In this document: positions 53,809 to 62,558 of the stretch, in pieces
Layout: every line of letters begins with the position of its first letter
How positions within the stretch are numbered: position 1 is the first letter of the stretch
NCBI RefSeq assembly: GCF_029081005.1
Contig: NZ_JAJQTQ010000020.1
Coordinates: forward strand, 1 to 64,000
DNA: 64,000 nt
Direction of reading: 5' to 3'
Source of the DNA: Halomonas elongata
GTDB lineage: Bacteria; Pseudomonadota; Gammaproteobacteria; Pseudomonadales; Halomonadaceae
The notes under the pieces: model-generated
What the model was told of the DNA's origin: nothing
Database searches by the model: none
What the model saw: the letters and a program-made list of their open reading frames with translations, nothing else
Made by a program: the position numbers and the translations under genes

Positions 53809-54555
53809 ATGAGTCTCAAAGTGGAAAGAGACGGCATGGCATTCACCTTCAAGGGCGGTATGTTGCCGATGACGGTCATGGAGCTGGCCAGTGCCGACCC
53901 CGAGCACATCCGCGAGCAGCTCGCCGGCAAGCTCAGTCAGTCTCCGGCCTTCTTCCATCATACCCCGGTAGTGCTCAACGTCGAGCGCCTCGATGAGCCG
54001 CATCTGGCGCTCGAACGGATCTGTGCGGTATGCCGCGCCCACAAGCTGCTGCCGGTGGCCGTGCGTGGCGGGCCCGATCCGGTCAAGCAGTCGGCCTGGG
54101 CCCTGGGCCTTGGCTGGTTCCCGCCCCAGGAGGCCGATCGGCCTCGTCCTCTGGAGAGCGTGCCGGTGAGCGAGGCGCCCGAGCCCGGTGCGGAGGCAGC
54201 GCCCCCGCCCGTGGCCGATGAGATGACGGGAGGACGTATCTTCCGGGGCACGGTGCGTTCGGGCCAGCAGATCACCTCGCCCGAGGGCGATCTGGTCGTG
54301 GTCGGTGCGGTCAATGCCGGCGCCGAGGTGCTGGCCGGCGGCAGCGTGCATGTCTACGGCCCTCTGCGCGGCCGTGCTCTGGCCGGTATCCACGGCAATA
54401 CCCAGGCCGGCATCTTCTGCCGCGAGCTGCGTGCCGAGCTGCTTTCCGTGGCCGGCAACTACAAGCGCCTCGAGGATATCGATTCGCGTCTGCTGGGCAC
54501 CGCCATACAGGTACGCCTGAGCGAGGCGCAGTTGAGTATCACGCCGTTGGACTGA
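53809..54555 (+). CDS. minC: Septum-site inhibitor MinC
   Basis: Inhibits FtsZ polymerisation away from mid-cell. 248 residues: N-terminal FtsZ-inhibiting domain (MSLKVERDGMAFTFKGG onward), a Pro/Ala/Glu-rich linker near residues 120-145, and the C-terminal beta-helix that dimerises and binds MinD (GAVNAGAEVLAGGSVHVYG near residue 170). The start at 53809 with GGAG upstream is preferred; the longer open frame has an extra 26 residues without homology. First gene of minCDE, 74 bp before minD. The 53565-53808 region must hold the promoter. Confidence 0.95.
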   Translation: MSLKVERDGMAFTFKGGMLPMTVMELASADPEHIREQLAGKLSQSPAFFHHTPVVLNVERLDEPHLALERICAVCRAHKLLPVAVRGGPDPVKQSAWALGLGWFPPQEADRPRPLESVPVSEAPEPGAEAAPPPVADEMTGGRIFRGTVRSGQQITSPEGDLVVVGAVNAGAEVLAGGSVHVYGPLRGRALAGIHGNTQAGIFCRELRAELLSVAGNYKRLEDIDSRLLGTAIQVRLSEAQLSITPLD

Positions 54556-54629
54556 CACGGCCGCACAACGACGATTCGGCGGCGCGCGGTGCCGCCCTTT
54601 CTCCCAACATGACAGACAGGATGTGACAC

Positions 54630-55448
54630 TTGGCAAAGATCATCGTTGTGACCTCCGGCAAGGGTGGGGTCGGCAAGACAACCAGTGCAGCCGCTGTCGC
54701 CACGGGCCTGGCCCTGCGTGGGCAGAAGACCGTGGTGATCGACTTCGACGTCGGGCTGCGTAATCTCGATCTGGTCATGGGCTGTGAACGTCGCGTGGTC
54801 TATGACCTGGTCAACGTCATTCAAGGCGAGGCAGGCCTCAATCAGGCGTTGATCCGCGACAAGCGGATCGACAACCTGCATATCATGCCGGCCTCCCAGA
54901 CGCGGGACAAGGATGCCTTGACCCTGGAAGGCGTGGAGCAGGTGCTCGAGACCCTGAACAAGGATTTCGACTATGTTATCTGTGATTCGCCTGCCGGCAT
55001 CGAGCGTGGTGCGCAGCTGGCCATGTACTTCGCCGACGAGGCGATCGTGGTCACCAACCCCGAGGTGTCCTCGGTACGTGACTCCGACCGCATCCTTGGC
55101 CTGCTGTCTTCCAAGACCCGCCGTGCCGAGCGTGGTGATGATCCGATCAAGGAACACCTGCTGATCACCCGCTATAATCCGAATCGAGTGGATCGAGGAG
55201 ATATGCTCAATCTCGAGGACATTCGCGAGATCCTGGCCATCAATCTGGTGGGCTTGATTCCGGAGTCCGAAGCAGTGCTGAGAGCCTCCAATCAGGGCGT
55301 TCCGGTCACCCATGACGAGGCCAGCGACGCCGGTCAGGCCTATGCCGATACCGTCTCCCGGTTGATGGGTGAGGACGTGCCCCTGCGTTTTCACGAATAC
55401 CAGAAGAAGAGCCTGTTGAGCCGCATGTTCGGAGGAGGTCGCCGGTGA
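54630..55448 (+). CDS. minD: Septum-site ATPase MinD
   Basis: Membrane-cycling ATPase that recruits MinC and is displaced by MinE. 272 residues with the deviant Walker [10 protein letters not shown] (residues 10-18), switch I near [10 protein letters not shown], and the C-terminal amphipathic membrane-targeting helix [12 protein letters not shown]. The start codon is TTG, fixed by the family N-terminus ([12 protein letters not shown]) with AGGA about 10 bp upstream. It overlaps minE by 4 bp. Confidence 0.97.
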   Translation: MAKIIVVTSGKGGVGKTTSAAAVATGLALRGQKTVVIDFDVGLRNLDLVMGCERRVVYDLVNVIQGEAGLNQALIRDKRIDNLHIMPASQTRDKDALTLEGVEQVLETLNKDFDYVICDSPAGIERGAQLAMYFADEAIVVTNPEVSSVRDSDRILGLLSSKTRRAERGDDPIKEHLLITRYNPNRVDRGDMLNLEDIREILAINLVGLIPESEAVLRASNQGVPVTHDEASDAGQAYADTVSRLMGEDVPLRFHEYQKKSLLSRMFGGGRR

Positions 55449-55699
55449 AGCTACTCGATTTCCTGAAGCGCGAGCGCAAGCAGTCCGCCTCCGTCGCCAA
55501 GGAGCGGCTGCAGATCATCGTTGCCCACCAGCGCAGTCAGCGTGGGGGAACGCCGGATTACATGCCGATGCTCGAGAAGGAACTGCTGGAAGTGATCCGC
55601 CGTTATGTCCAGGTCGAGGATGACGCCATCAACATCAATCTGGACAGCGAGGACAACTGTTCCGTACTGGAGCTCAACGTCACGCTTCCCAGGGCGTGA
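55445..55699 (+). CDS. minE: Cell-division topological factor MinE
   Basis: 84-residue protein that stimulates MinD ATPase and drives pole-to-pole oscillation. The N-terminal membrane/MinD-binding part reads [20 protein letters not shown], then QIIVAHQRS, and the topological-specificity domain follows ([14 protein letters not shown]). The GTG start overlaps the minD stop as GTGA, so translation is coupled. Confidence 0.96.
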   Translation: MKLLDFLKRERKQSASVAKERLQIIVAHQRSQRGGTPDYMPMLEKELLEVIRRYVQVEDDAININLDSEDNCSVLELNVTLPRA

Positions 55700-55775
55700 G
55701 ATGGCGGCTGAGCCGCCGGCGGGGCTGTGCTAGGCTGTGGGCTTCATGTCCCAGTCCGTTCGGAGTGCATCGCCC

Positions 55776-57266
55776 ATGGCGCAGAAGAAAGCCGCCCCGC
55801 TGACCTTCCTGTGGCACGATTACGAGACGTTCGGGGCCGACCCGCGTCGTGATCGGCCGTCACAGTTCGCCGCCATCCGCACCGATGCCGATTTCAACGA
55901 GATCGGCGAGCCCATCGAACTGTTCTGCCAGCCTGCCGACGATTACCTGCCGCACCCCCAGGCCTGCCTGATTACCGGCATCACGCCGCAACAGGCCAGG
56001 CGACGGGGACTTCCCGAAGCGGAATTCGCCGGTCGCATTCAGGCGGCGATGAGCGAGCCGGGCACCTGTGCATTGGGGTACAACAGCCTGCGCTTCGACG
56101 ACGAAGTGGGGCGTCATCTCTTCTATCGCAACCTGATCGATCCCTATGCCCGGGAATGGCAGAACGGCAATTCCCGCTGGGACCTGATCGATGTGGTGCG
56201 TGCCTTTCACGCGCTGCGACCGGATGGCATCGTCTGGCCGACCCGTGACGACGGCACGCCGAGCTTCAAGCTCGAGGACCTGACCGCCGCCAACGGCATC
56301 GAACACGCGGGGGCACACGACGCCCTGGCCGATGTTCGGGCAACCATCGAGCTGGCGCGACTCTTGCGACGCAGCAATGCTAACCTGTTCGACCATCTGC
56401 TGGGCATGCGTGGCAAGCGTGCGGTAGGGCGGGCCATCGATGTGCCGTCGCGCAAGCCGGTTCTGCACATTTCGCGCCGCTATCCGGCGAGCCGGGGATG
56501 CAGTGCCCTGGTGATGCCGCTGGCGGAGCACCCGACCAACCCCAACGGGGTCATCGTCTATGACCTCGCGATGGATCCCGAGCCGCTGTTGTCGCTGGAT
56601 GCACAGCAGATCCGCGATCGGGTCTTCGTCAGCAACGATGACCTGGCCGAGGGTGAATCACGCATTCCGCTCAAGGTCATCCATATCAACAAGTGCCCGG
56701 TGATCCTGCCCGCCAATGCGCTCAAGGATGCCAGCGGGCCGCATCGGGGAGAATACGGTGAGGTCGTCGAGCGCCTCGGCGTGGATGTGGCATCCTGCCG
56801 GCGTCACTGGCAGTTGCTGGCGGCGAACCCGGATGTCTCGGCCCGGGTGGCCGACGTGTTCGCCGGGCCGCCTCCCGATTCGCCCCACGATCCCGACCTG
56901 ATGCTCTATTCCGGCGGTTTCTTCTCGCCGTCCGATCGCCAACAGATGCAGCGGGTCCGCGACAGTGATCCCTGGGACCTTGTCGGGGCCAGCTTCGCCT
57001 TTCAGGATCCGCGGCTCGAGGAGATGCTGTTCCGTTATCGGGCCCGCAGCTACCCGGATACCCTGACCGGCGAGGAGCAGGCGCGCTGGGAGACATTCCG
57101 CTGGGAGCGCATGAATGATCCGGCGGTTGCCGGCTTCACGCTGCCCGAGTTCGCACGGGAAATCGAGCGGCTCAACCAGGTATCCCTGGCGGATCGCGAG
57201 CGCCAGATCCTCGAGGAACTGGTGATGCATGTGGAAGCGATCATGCCGGCCCAGGCCTTCGGCTGA
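55776..57266 (+). CDS. sbcB: Exodeoxyribonuclease I
   Basis: 3'-5' exonuclease on single-stranded DNA, acting in recombination and mismatch repair. 496 residues. The DnaQ-like exonuclease site is seen in FLWHDYETFG (residues about 10-19), GYNSLRFDDE near residue 105 and HDALADVRATIELARLL near residue 182. The ExoI-specific C-terminal half follows. Start chosen at 55776 because it leaves the same short leader as E. coli ExoI; a start at 55746 is possible. It follows minE by 76 bp, and ends before two successive hairpins. Confidence 0.93.
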   Translation: MAQKKAAPLTFLWHDYETFGADPRRDRPSQFAAIRTDADFNEIGEPIELFCQPADDYLPHPQACLITGITPQQARRRGLPEAEFAGRIQAAMSEPGTCALGYNSLRFDDEVGRHLFYRNLIDPYAREWQNGNSRWDLIDVVRAFHALRPDGIVWPTRDDGTPSFKLEDLTAANGIEHAGAHDALADVRATIELARLLRRSNANLFDHLLGMRGKRAVGRAIDVPSRKPVLHISRRYPASRGCSALVMPLAEHPTNPNGVIVYDLAMDPEPLLSLDAQQIRDRVFVSNDDLAEGESRIPLKVIHINKCPVILPANALKDASGPHRGEYGEVVERLGVDVASCRRHWQLLAANPDVSARVADVFAGPPPDSPHDPDLMLYSGGFFSPSDRQQMQRVRDSDPWDLVGASFAFQDPRLEEMLFRYRARSYPDTLTGEEQARWETFRWERMNDPAVAGFTLPEFAREIERLNQVSLADRERQILEELVMHVEAIMPAQAFG

Positions 57267-57307
57267 CCGTCGGCGAGCCACTGTTCCGGTGGCCCCATGG
57301 TCGAGAC

Positions 57308-57337
57308 GACATCGCCCGGCTTCTGCCGGGCGATGTC
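57308..57337 (+). terminator. Terminator hairpin after sbcB
   Basis: GACATCGCCCGGC-TTCT-GCCGGGCGATGTC, a perfect 13-bp stem with TTCT loop, followed by ATTATGG. It lies 41 bp past the sbcB stop, between convergent genes. Confidence 0.75.
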
Positions 57338-57369
57338 ATTATGGAAACACATGAAGCATGTTTCCTTGT

Positions 57370-57392
57370 GGCACGCTGTTTTTCAGCGTGCC
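57370..57392. terminator. Second hairpin, overlapping the protease stop codon
   Basis: GGCACGCTG-TTTTT-CAGCGTGCC, a perfect 9-bp stem. The right arm includes the TGA stop (57383-57385 on the minus strand) of the M16 protease gene. A weaker stem, GGAAACA...TGTTTCC, lies just upstream at about 57343-57365. Confidence 0.6.
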
Positions 57393-60217
57393 TGTTTCGG
57401 CAATGGGGTCAGGTCCGTCTTGAGGTCCAGTACATCGCTGGCGCTGTCGCCCGGGTCGTGGGTGATATTGACCATGGGCCCTGTTACCAGGTCGCGCCAG
57501 GCATCGCGCAGCGCGTCGGGGGAAACGTCCATCACGCGCTCGGCCAGTCGGTGCTGGTGGTCGAAGCCGGTGTCCTCCAGGGCGAGTGCCTGCCAAAGGC
57601 GATTGGTCCGGCCGGGCAGGCTGGTGTCGCGCTGCAGCAGGTCATCGCGCACTGCCTGGCGGTAGGGGGCCAGGTCGCTATCCGTCAAGCCGTCGAGGTG
57701 CGTGCCGAAGTCGTCGACAAAGGCATCGATTCGAGCCTGGATGGTCTGGCTGTTGGTGTCCGGTGATTGCACCAGGAAGGTGATGCCGGGCGCATCGAGC
57801 AGCGGTCGATAGCCGGCGTTGACCACGTACCCCAACTGCTGTTCGGTACGCAGCTGCTGGTAGAAGGGCGTCTCGAGCAGTCGTCCCAGTACCGACAGCC
57901 TGGCCTGGGTGGCCAAGGCCCGGTCGGCGCCCTGCAGGTACCGCATGACCAGCGACTCGTCCCGTTCGGTATCGGGCGTCAGTGCCGGGAGATCGTCGTT
58001 GGCGCGCAATGTCACCAGATCGGGGATCGCGTCCCGGGACAGTTCCGGTGATAGAGCCTCGGCGACGTGGCGGGCCTGCTGTGTCGCTCCCTCGGTGCCC
58101 AGGTCGCCGACGGCCATGGCCTCGAGGTGCAGGTCATCGAGGAAGGTATCGCGAAAATCACGCAATGCCTGGGCGTCCAGCGCCTCGCTGGCCGCGAGCA
58201 GCGCCTCGGGGGACCACTGCGGGCGGACCAGCGTCTCGGCCAGGGTGCGGCCGGCCTGCTGATAGAGATCGTCCTGAGGGGCGTTGCGCCAGTTGCGTCG
58301 CAGACGTTCGCGGACGCGTTCGACGCTGTCGGCCTGGATATCGCCGTGTTGCAGCTGTTCCAGCACGCGTGCGATCAGGCGGTCCTGGCGATCCCGCCAG
58401 CCGGAGAACGACAGCGTGATACCGCGGGCATGGGCATAGGCCTCGAAACCGTGACCGGCCAGGCGCGCCGCATAGAGGGTCTCGTTGAGGCTGTCCTGCA
58501 GCCAGCCGGCGAGCAGCCGCGACAGTGCCGCCTTGCGGGCATCATGGCTGGCATCAGGATGTTGAAGGCTGAAGCGCCACTCGACCTCGGGGGTGTCGAA
58601 GCTGGCGTCGCGCATGTGCCAGGCCTCGATGCCCGTCTCGTCGAGGCGTTGTTGTGGAACCTCGTCCTGCTCGCCGAGCAGTTCGAGGTCCTCGGCGATG
58701 TAGGGGTTGGGCTCGGGCAGCGACAGCCCCGCCAGGGGTTGTGCGGTGCCATCATCGACGTCGATCGGCGTCCAGGGGGTGTCGAACCAGGGCGAGGTGC
58801 GTTCTCCCTCCACCTCGGGGCCGCTGTAGAGCCTCAGCAGATTATCCGGACGCAGTGCCGACAACCAGGTGTCGATGCGCGAGGCGTCGAAGCCGTCCAT
58901 GCGGTAGGGCGCATAGTTGACATCCTCGACAGGGTAGCGTGAAAGGTTCATCGACAGCCGCATGGCATCGTCCAGTGCGGAGCCGTGCTGCTGGAAGCGG
59001 AACGCCTGTTCGGCGAGCCTGGCCTGCTCGTCGTAGCGCCATGCCTCGACGCCGCCATCGCGAATGGCGCGGATGGCGGCGAACAGGCTGGCCTGGATAC
59101 GAGCTTGATGCTCGGCGCCCTCCGGCGTCAGGCTGATATCCACCCGAAACAGGGCATGCTGGCCATCTCCCCGTGTCACGCCGGCAGACAGTCCGTCGGC
59201 CCAGCCGGCCTCGCGCAACACGGCGAGCAGGCTGCCGTTGCCCTCGTGGCCGAGGAGGTTGGCCAGATAACTGGCCGGCTTGTGGCGATAATCGGTGATC
59301 GGATCGGGCACGGGGAAATAGAAGCTCAACTGCCGGCTGTCCCGCAGCGACTTGAGCCTGGCGGCAGCGGGCAGGCGCGATTCATCGGCCAGAGGGGGCT
59401 CGATGATCGGGCGCGAGAGTTCCCGGTTCGGCACGTCACTGAAGTTGTCGCGTGCCAGCGATTCCAGTTCGTCCAGCGGCTGTGGCGCGACCACGGAGAG
59501 GTGCATGACATGGGCACCATAGTGATCGCGATAGAAGTGCTGGATGCGGTCACGCAGGCCGGGCTCGCCCTCGGGCCTGTCGGCCAGGGTCTCCAGACTG
59601 CCGACCGAAAAGCCGGTGGTAGGATTCTCCGGGTTGAGCAACTGGTCGAGCACATCGTTGCGGCGGCGCCCCTCGTTGCGCTTGCGAGCGACGTACTCCG
59701 AATGTACCACCTTGCGCTCGTTCTCCAGCCGGTCGGCATTGAACAACGGATTGACGAAGAAGCGACTGAAGCGATCCAGGGCGCCAGACAGGGCATCGGG
59801 CTCGATGGAGAAGAAGTAGTTGGTGTCCTGAGGGGCGGTGAAGGCGTTGTGCTGGCCGCCGTGACGGGTCAGATAGCGCTGGTAGGCGTCGGCTTCCGGA
59901 TAGCTTTCGGTGCCGAGGAACAGCATGTGCTCGAGGTAGTGGGCCAGGCCGGGCAGGTCGTCCGGGTCCTGGGCGCTTCCCACATCCACGTTCAACGAGG
60001 CGGCGGCCTTGTCGGCTTCGCTGTCGCTGACCAGCAGGGCGGTGAGTCCATTGTCCAGGGTCAGGATGCGGTAGTTGCGGTCGTCATGGGGGCTGATGCG
60101 GGGCATGGTGACCTGTTCGGCGTCGTGGGTGGACGGCTGGGCGATGCTCGCACCGGGCAGCAGCATGGCTAGCGCCAGAGAAGCGGCCAGGCATGGGCGT
60201 GATGGACGGATCATCAT
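57383..60217 (-). CDS. ptrA: M16-family zinc metallopeptidase, pitrilysin-like
   Basis: Periplasmic protease of the insulinase/pitrilysin family, 944 residues. A signal peptide ends near GASIAQ (residue 27). The inverted zinc motif HYLEHM near residue 92, followed about 75 residues later by the Glu in ENERKVVHSEY, completes the HxxEH-E site. Three further inactive M16 domains follow. The protein degrades small peptides in E. coli. The start overlaps the SRAP gene stop by 4 bp (a second ATG directly after the first fits the AGGAG site better), so the two are coupled. Confidence 0.92.
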   Translation of the reverse strand: MMIRPSRPCLAASLALAMLLPGASIAQPSTHDAEQVTMPRISPHDDRNYRILTLDNGLTALLVSDSEADKAAASLNVDVGSAQDPDDLPGLAHYLEHMLFLGTESYPEADAYQRYLTRHGGQHNAFTAPQDTNYFFSIEPDALSGALDRFSRFFVNPLFNADRLENERKVVHSEYVARKRNEGRRRNDVLDQLLNPENPTTGFSVGSLETLADRPEGEPGLRDRIQHFYRDHYGAHVMHLSVVAPQPLDELESLARDNFSDVPNRELSRPIIEPPLADESRLPAAARLKSLRDSRQLSFYFPVPDPITDYRHKPASYLANLLGHEGNGSLLAVLREAGWADGLSAGVTRGDGQHALFRVDISLTPEGAEHQARIQASLFAAIRAIRDGGVEAWRYDEQARLAEQAFRFQQHGSALDDAMRLSMNLSRYPVEDVNYAPYRMDGFDASRIDTWLSALRPDNLLRLYSGPEVEGERTSPWFDTPWTPIDVDDGTAQPLAGLSLPEPNPYIAEDLELLGEQDEVPQQRLDETGIEAWHMRDASFDTPEVEWRFSLQHPDASHDARKAALSRLLAGWLQDSLNETLYAARLAGHGFEAYAHARGITLSFSGWRDRQDRLIARVLEQLQHGDIQADSVERVRERLRRNWRNAPQDDLYQQAGRTLAETLVRPQWSPEALLAASEALDAQALRDFRDTFLDDLHLEAMAVGDLGTEGATQQARHVAEALSPELSRDAIPDLVTLRANDDLPALTPDTERDESLVMRYLQGADRALATQARLSVLGRLLETPFYQQLRTEQQLGYVVNAGYRPLLDAPGITFLVQSPDTNSQTIQARIDAFVDDFGTHLDGLTDSDLAPYRQAVRDDLLQRDTSLPGRTNRLWQALALEDTGFDHQHRLAERVMDVSPDALRDAWRDLVTGPMVNITHDPGDSASDVLDLKTDLTPLPKQAR

Positions 60218-60900
60218 GTCTCCTGTTCGGATGTCCTGCGTAGCATGGGGCCGATGGGGTAGGCGCAGGAGGCTTCCTGGTTGCCGGGATCATTGACCCC
60301 TCTTGATACAGGAAAAGCGCCCAACAGTTCCTCGGGTGCCGGCGTCAGCCGTTGGCGGGCATCGACGGTCGGCGTCTGCGGGTCGAGCCAGTGGACGGCA
60401 GCGCCGGCGTCGATCACCGCCGGCAACCTGTCGCTCAACGGAGAGAGCAGGGGAGGGCTGGGTACCGTGATCAGCGCCAGGGAGTCGTTGTACTCGGTGA
60501 GGGTCGTATGGAAACGGCACCAGAGGCCGGCCAGCAACAGGGGGCCGCGATCGACCCGGGTGACCAGGTAGGGCTGCTTGGCGCGGGGCGTGGGCCGCCA
60601 GACGTAGATGCCGCCGACCGGCACCAGACAACGACGGGCCGCGAAGGCATCACGAAACATGGCACGTGACTCCAGCGATTCGGCCCGTGCGCAGTGGGGC
60701 GCGTGGTCGAGTACCTTGAGCCAGGAGGGGGTCAGCCCCCAGAAGGCACGACCCAGTCGTGGCCGTCCTGCCTCCAGACGGACCAGGGACAGCGGCTGCC
60801 GAGGCGCGAGATTGATGCCCGTCAGCGGGGCTTCGTCCACGACCAGTTCCGGTAGCAGGCGATCGAGGGCGAGGGGCGGAATGTAGAGTCGGCCGGCCAT
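60214..60900 (-). CDS. SRAP-domain (YedK/HMCES) protein lacking catalytic residues
   Basis: A 228-residue protein with the SRAP fold of YedK/HMCES, which crosslinks abasic sites in single-stranded DNA through Cys2. Conserved landmarks are INLAPRQ (Asn30), WGLTPSW (54-60), CARAES (Arg72, Glu74), RRCLVP (89-94) and FPVSRGVND. But Cys2 is Ala (MAGR not MCGR), the catalytic Glu is Val100 (GIYVW for GxxEW) and the catalytic His is Ser156 (LSDRLP for xHDRxP). The start is secure (GGAGG close upstream), so Cys2 is truly absent. It probably cannot form the normal crosslink. First gene before the M16 protease. Confidence 0.85.
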   Translation of the reverse strand: MAGRLYIPPLALDRLLPELVVDEAPLTGINLAPRQPLSLVRLEAGRPRLGRAFWGLTPSWLKVLDHAPHCARAESLESRAMFRDAFAARRCLVPVGGIYVWRPTPRAKQPYLVTRVDRGPLLLAGLWCRFHTTLTEYNDSLALITVPSPPLLSPLSDRLPAVIDAGAAVHWLDPQTPTVDARQRLTPAPEELLGAFPVSRGVNDPGNQEASCAYPIGPMLRRTSEQET

Positions 60901-61088
60901 GAGACCTCCGGAATGCGGTGCAACAGGGTAACCAAGACGCCGGGACGAGGAAAGCGGCCAGCGTTACCGGGCTTGCGTTGCTCCACAAGGACGATATGCT
61001 GTCGAAAACAGTGTTCGCTTCCAGGCGTTCCCGACCCGCATGGCTGGCCAGCGGCCCGCCGCCCTTTCCATACCCCGTGAGGAAGCCG

Positions 61089-61706
61089 ATGGCTCGACCC
61101 AGACAGCATGCCCCCGAGACGCTCCATGCCCAGGTCATGGCGGCCTGCGACGCCTGGCTGCAGGAGCATCCGGTGCACACGCTGTCGTTGCGCTCCCTGG
61201 CCCGTGAGGTCGGCTGTGCGCCGAGCACGCTACTCAAGCTCTACGGCAGCTTCAACAACCTTCTGCAGCACGTCAACATCGAGTCGCTGGGACGCCTTCG
61301 TGTCGCCATCGACCCCTTGCTCAGCGATGGCACGCCGGAGCAGCGCCTCAAGTCGCTGGCGCTGGCGTACTGGGAATTCGCGCGTCAGGACCCTTATCGC
61401 TGGCAACTGCTGTTCGATTACCCCCTGGCCCAGGAAGGCGAACTGGATCGCCGCCAGAGCGACATGATCGAAGCATTGTTCCTGCGGGTGGAGAATACGC
61501 TGAAAGAGCACCAGCCGGCACTGGATGACATGCAGGCGCGGCGCCTGGGGCGCACGCTGTGGGGCAGTGTGCATGGCCTGGTGCAGCTTGGCCTCAACGA
61601 GCGCCTCGGTTATTGGCAAAGCGAGCCGCTGGAAGTCGAGGAACTCCTCGATCAGCTGTCGACCACCATGCTGGCTGGTCTGAAGACACCATCCGAGTCG
61701 CCGTGA
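61089..61706 (+). CDS. TetR-family regulator
   Basis: A 205-residue regulator. The helix-turn-helix spans about residues 8-60: LRSLAREVGCAPSTLLKLYG, in which Leu-Tyr-Gly replaces the more usual TLYRHF. A WHG-type C-terminal domain follows (LALAYWEFARQDPYRWQLLF near residue 95). The start at 61089 is preceded by GAGGAAG. Its TGA overlaps the GTG of the acyltransferase gene, so it probably controls membrane-lipid genes or at least is co-translated with one. Confidence 0.83.
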   Translation: MARPRQHAPETLHAQVMAACDAWLQEHPVHTLSLRSLAREVGCAPSTLLKLYGSFNNLLQHVNIESLGRLRVAIDPLLSDGTPEQRLKSLALAYWEFARQDPYRWQLLFDYPLAQEGELDRRQSDMIEALFLRVENTLKEHQPALDDMQARRLGRTLWGSVHGLVQLGLNERLGYWQSEPLEVEELLDQLSTTMLAGLKTPSESP

Positions 61707-62413
61707 CCTTCCTGATGACATGGGGCGTGCCGCTTCTGGCACTGGCGGCACTGCTCTGGTGGATCTTCCGCTCGCCGCGCACCCTGATCCGGCGGATGGT
61801 GTTCATGACGGTGCACCTGATGTATCGCCTGCGCTTCCAGGGGCGTCGTCATATTCCGGCCCATGGTCCCGCCCTCGTCGTCTGCAATCATGTCGGCTTC
61901 GTGGATGCCCTGGTGATCGGCGGGGCGAGTCCGCGTCCGCTGCGTTTCATGATGGATCGCCCTATCTATGAATCTCGTTGGCTGAACTGGTTGTTCCGGC
62001 TGGTAGGCGCGATTCCCGTCGATTCCGATCGTCGCGATCCGGGCGGTTTGCGGCGTGCTCTCGAGCAGGTCAGCCAGGCCCTGCGTGACGGCGAGGTAGT
62101 GATGCTGTTTCCCGAGGGTCGCCTGACGCCGGACGGCGAGATACAGCCCTTTCGGCGCGGTCTGGAATTGATCCTGGCCAGGGATGCGGTGCCCGTGGTG
62201 CCGGCCGGCCTGGCCGGGCTGTGGGGGTCCTGGACCTCGCATTGCGGCGGGCCGGCGCTGGGCAAGTGTCCGCGTCGCTTTCGGGCGCGGGTCGCGCTCT
62301 ATTTCGGTGAGCCGGTAGCCCCCGAGAACGCCGAGCGCGAACGGCTCGAGGCTCGAGTGCGGGCGCTCAAGACGGAGGCGGATGCCTGGGTGGAACGCGG
62401 GCGACGCGCCTAG
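61703..62413 (+). CDS. plsC: 1-acyl-sn-glycerol-3-phosphate acyltransferase family
   Basis: Acylates lysophosphatidic acid at the inner membrane. 236 residues with one or two N-terminal membrane segments (GVPLLALAALLWWIF), the catalytic NHVGFVD motif (H-x4-D) near residue 57, and FPEGRLTPDG near residue 138. The GTG start at 61703 overlaps the TetR stop (GTGA); an ATG 12 bp later is possible. Family members differ in acyl donor and acceptor, so a role as a lysophospholipid acyltransferase is an alternative. Confidence 0.88.
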   Translation: MTFLMTWGVPLLALAALLWWIFRSPRTLIRRMVFMTVHLMYRLRFQGRRHIPAHGPALVVCNHVGFVDALVIGGASPRPLRFMMDRPIYESRWLNWLFRLVGAIPVDSDRRDPGGLRRALEQVSQALRDGEVVMLFPEGRLTPDGEIQPFRRGLELILARDAVPVVPAGLAGLWGSWTSHCGGPALGKCPRRFRARVALYFGEPVAPENAERERLEARVRALKTEADAWVERGRRA

Positions 62414-62442
62414 TGGCCTGTATATCTGGAGTTGACGGTAGA

Positions 62443-62469
62443 CGTATGGCGGCTCCCGGCTGCCATACG
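62443..62469. terminator. Hairpin between convergent plsC and corC-type genes
   Basis: CGTATGGC...GCCATACG, a perfect 8-bp outer stem with a GC-rich interior, 30 bp past the plsC stop. It has no T-run. The rest of the 145-bp gap shows nothing recognisable. Confidence 0.5.
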
Positions 62470-62558
62470 GTGTTGCCGCTCCTCGCCATAGCGCTGCTAT
62501 GCCTCGTCACGGCGCCTTGTCTGTTCGCCATCTCTTCAGCGAACGCCGAAACAGGACA

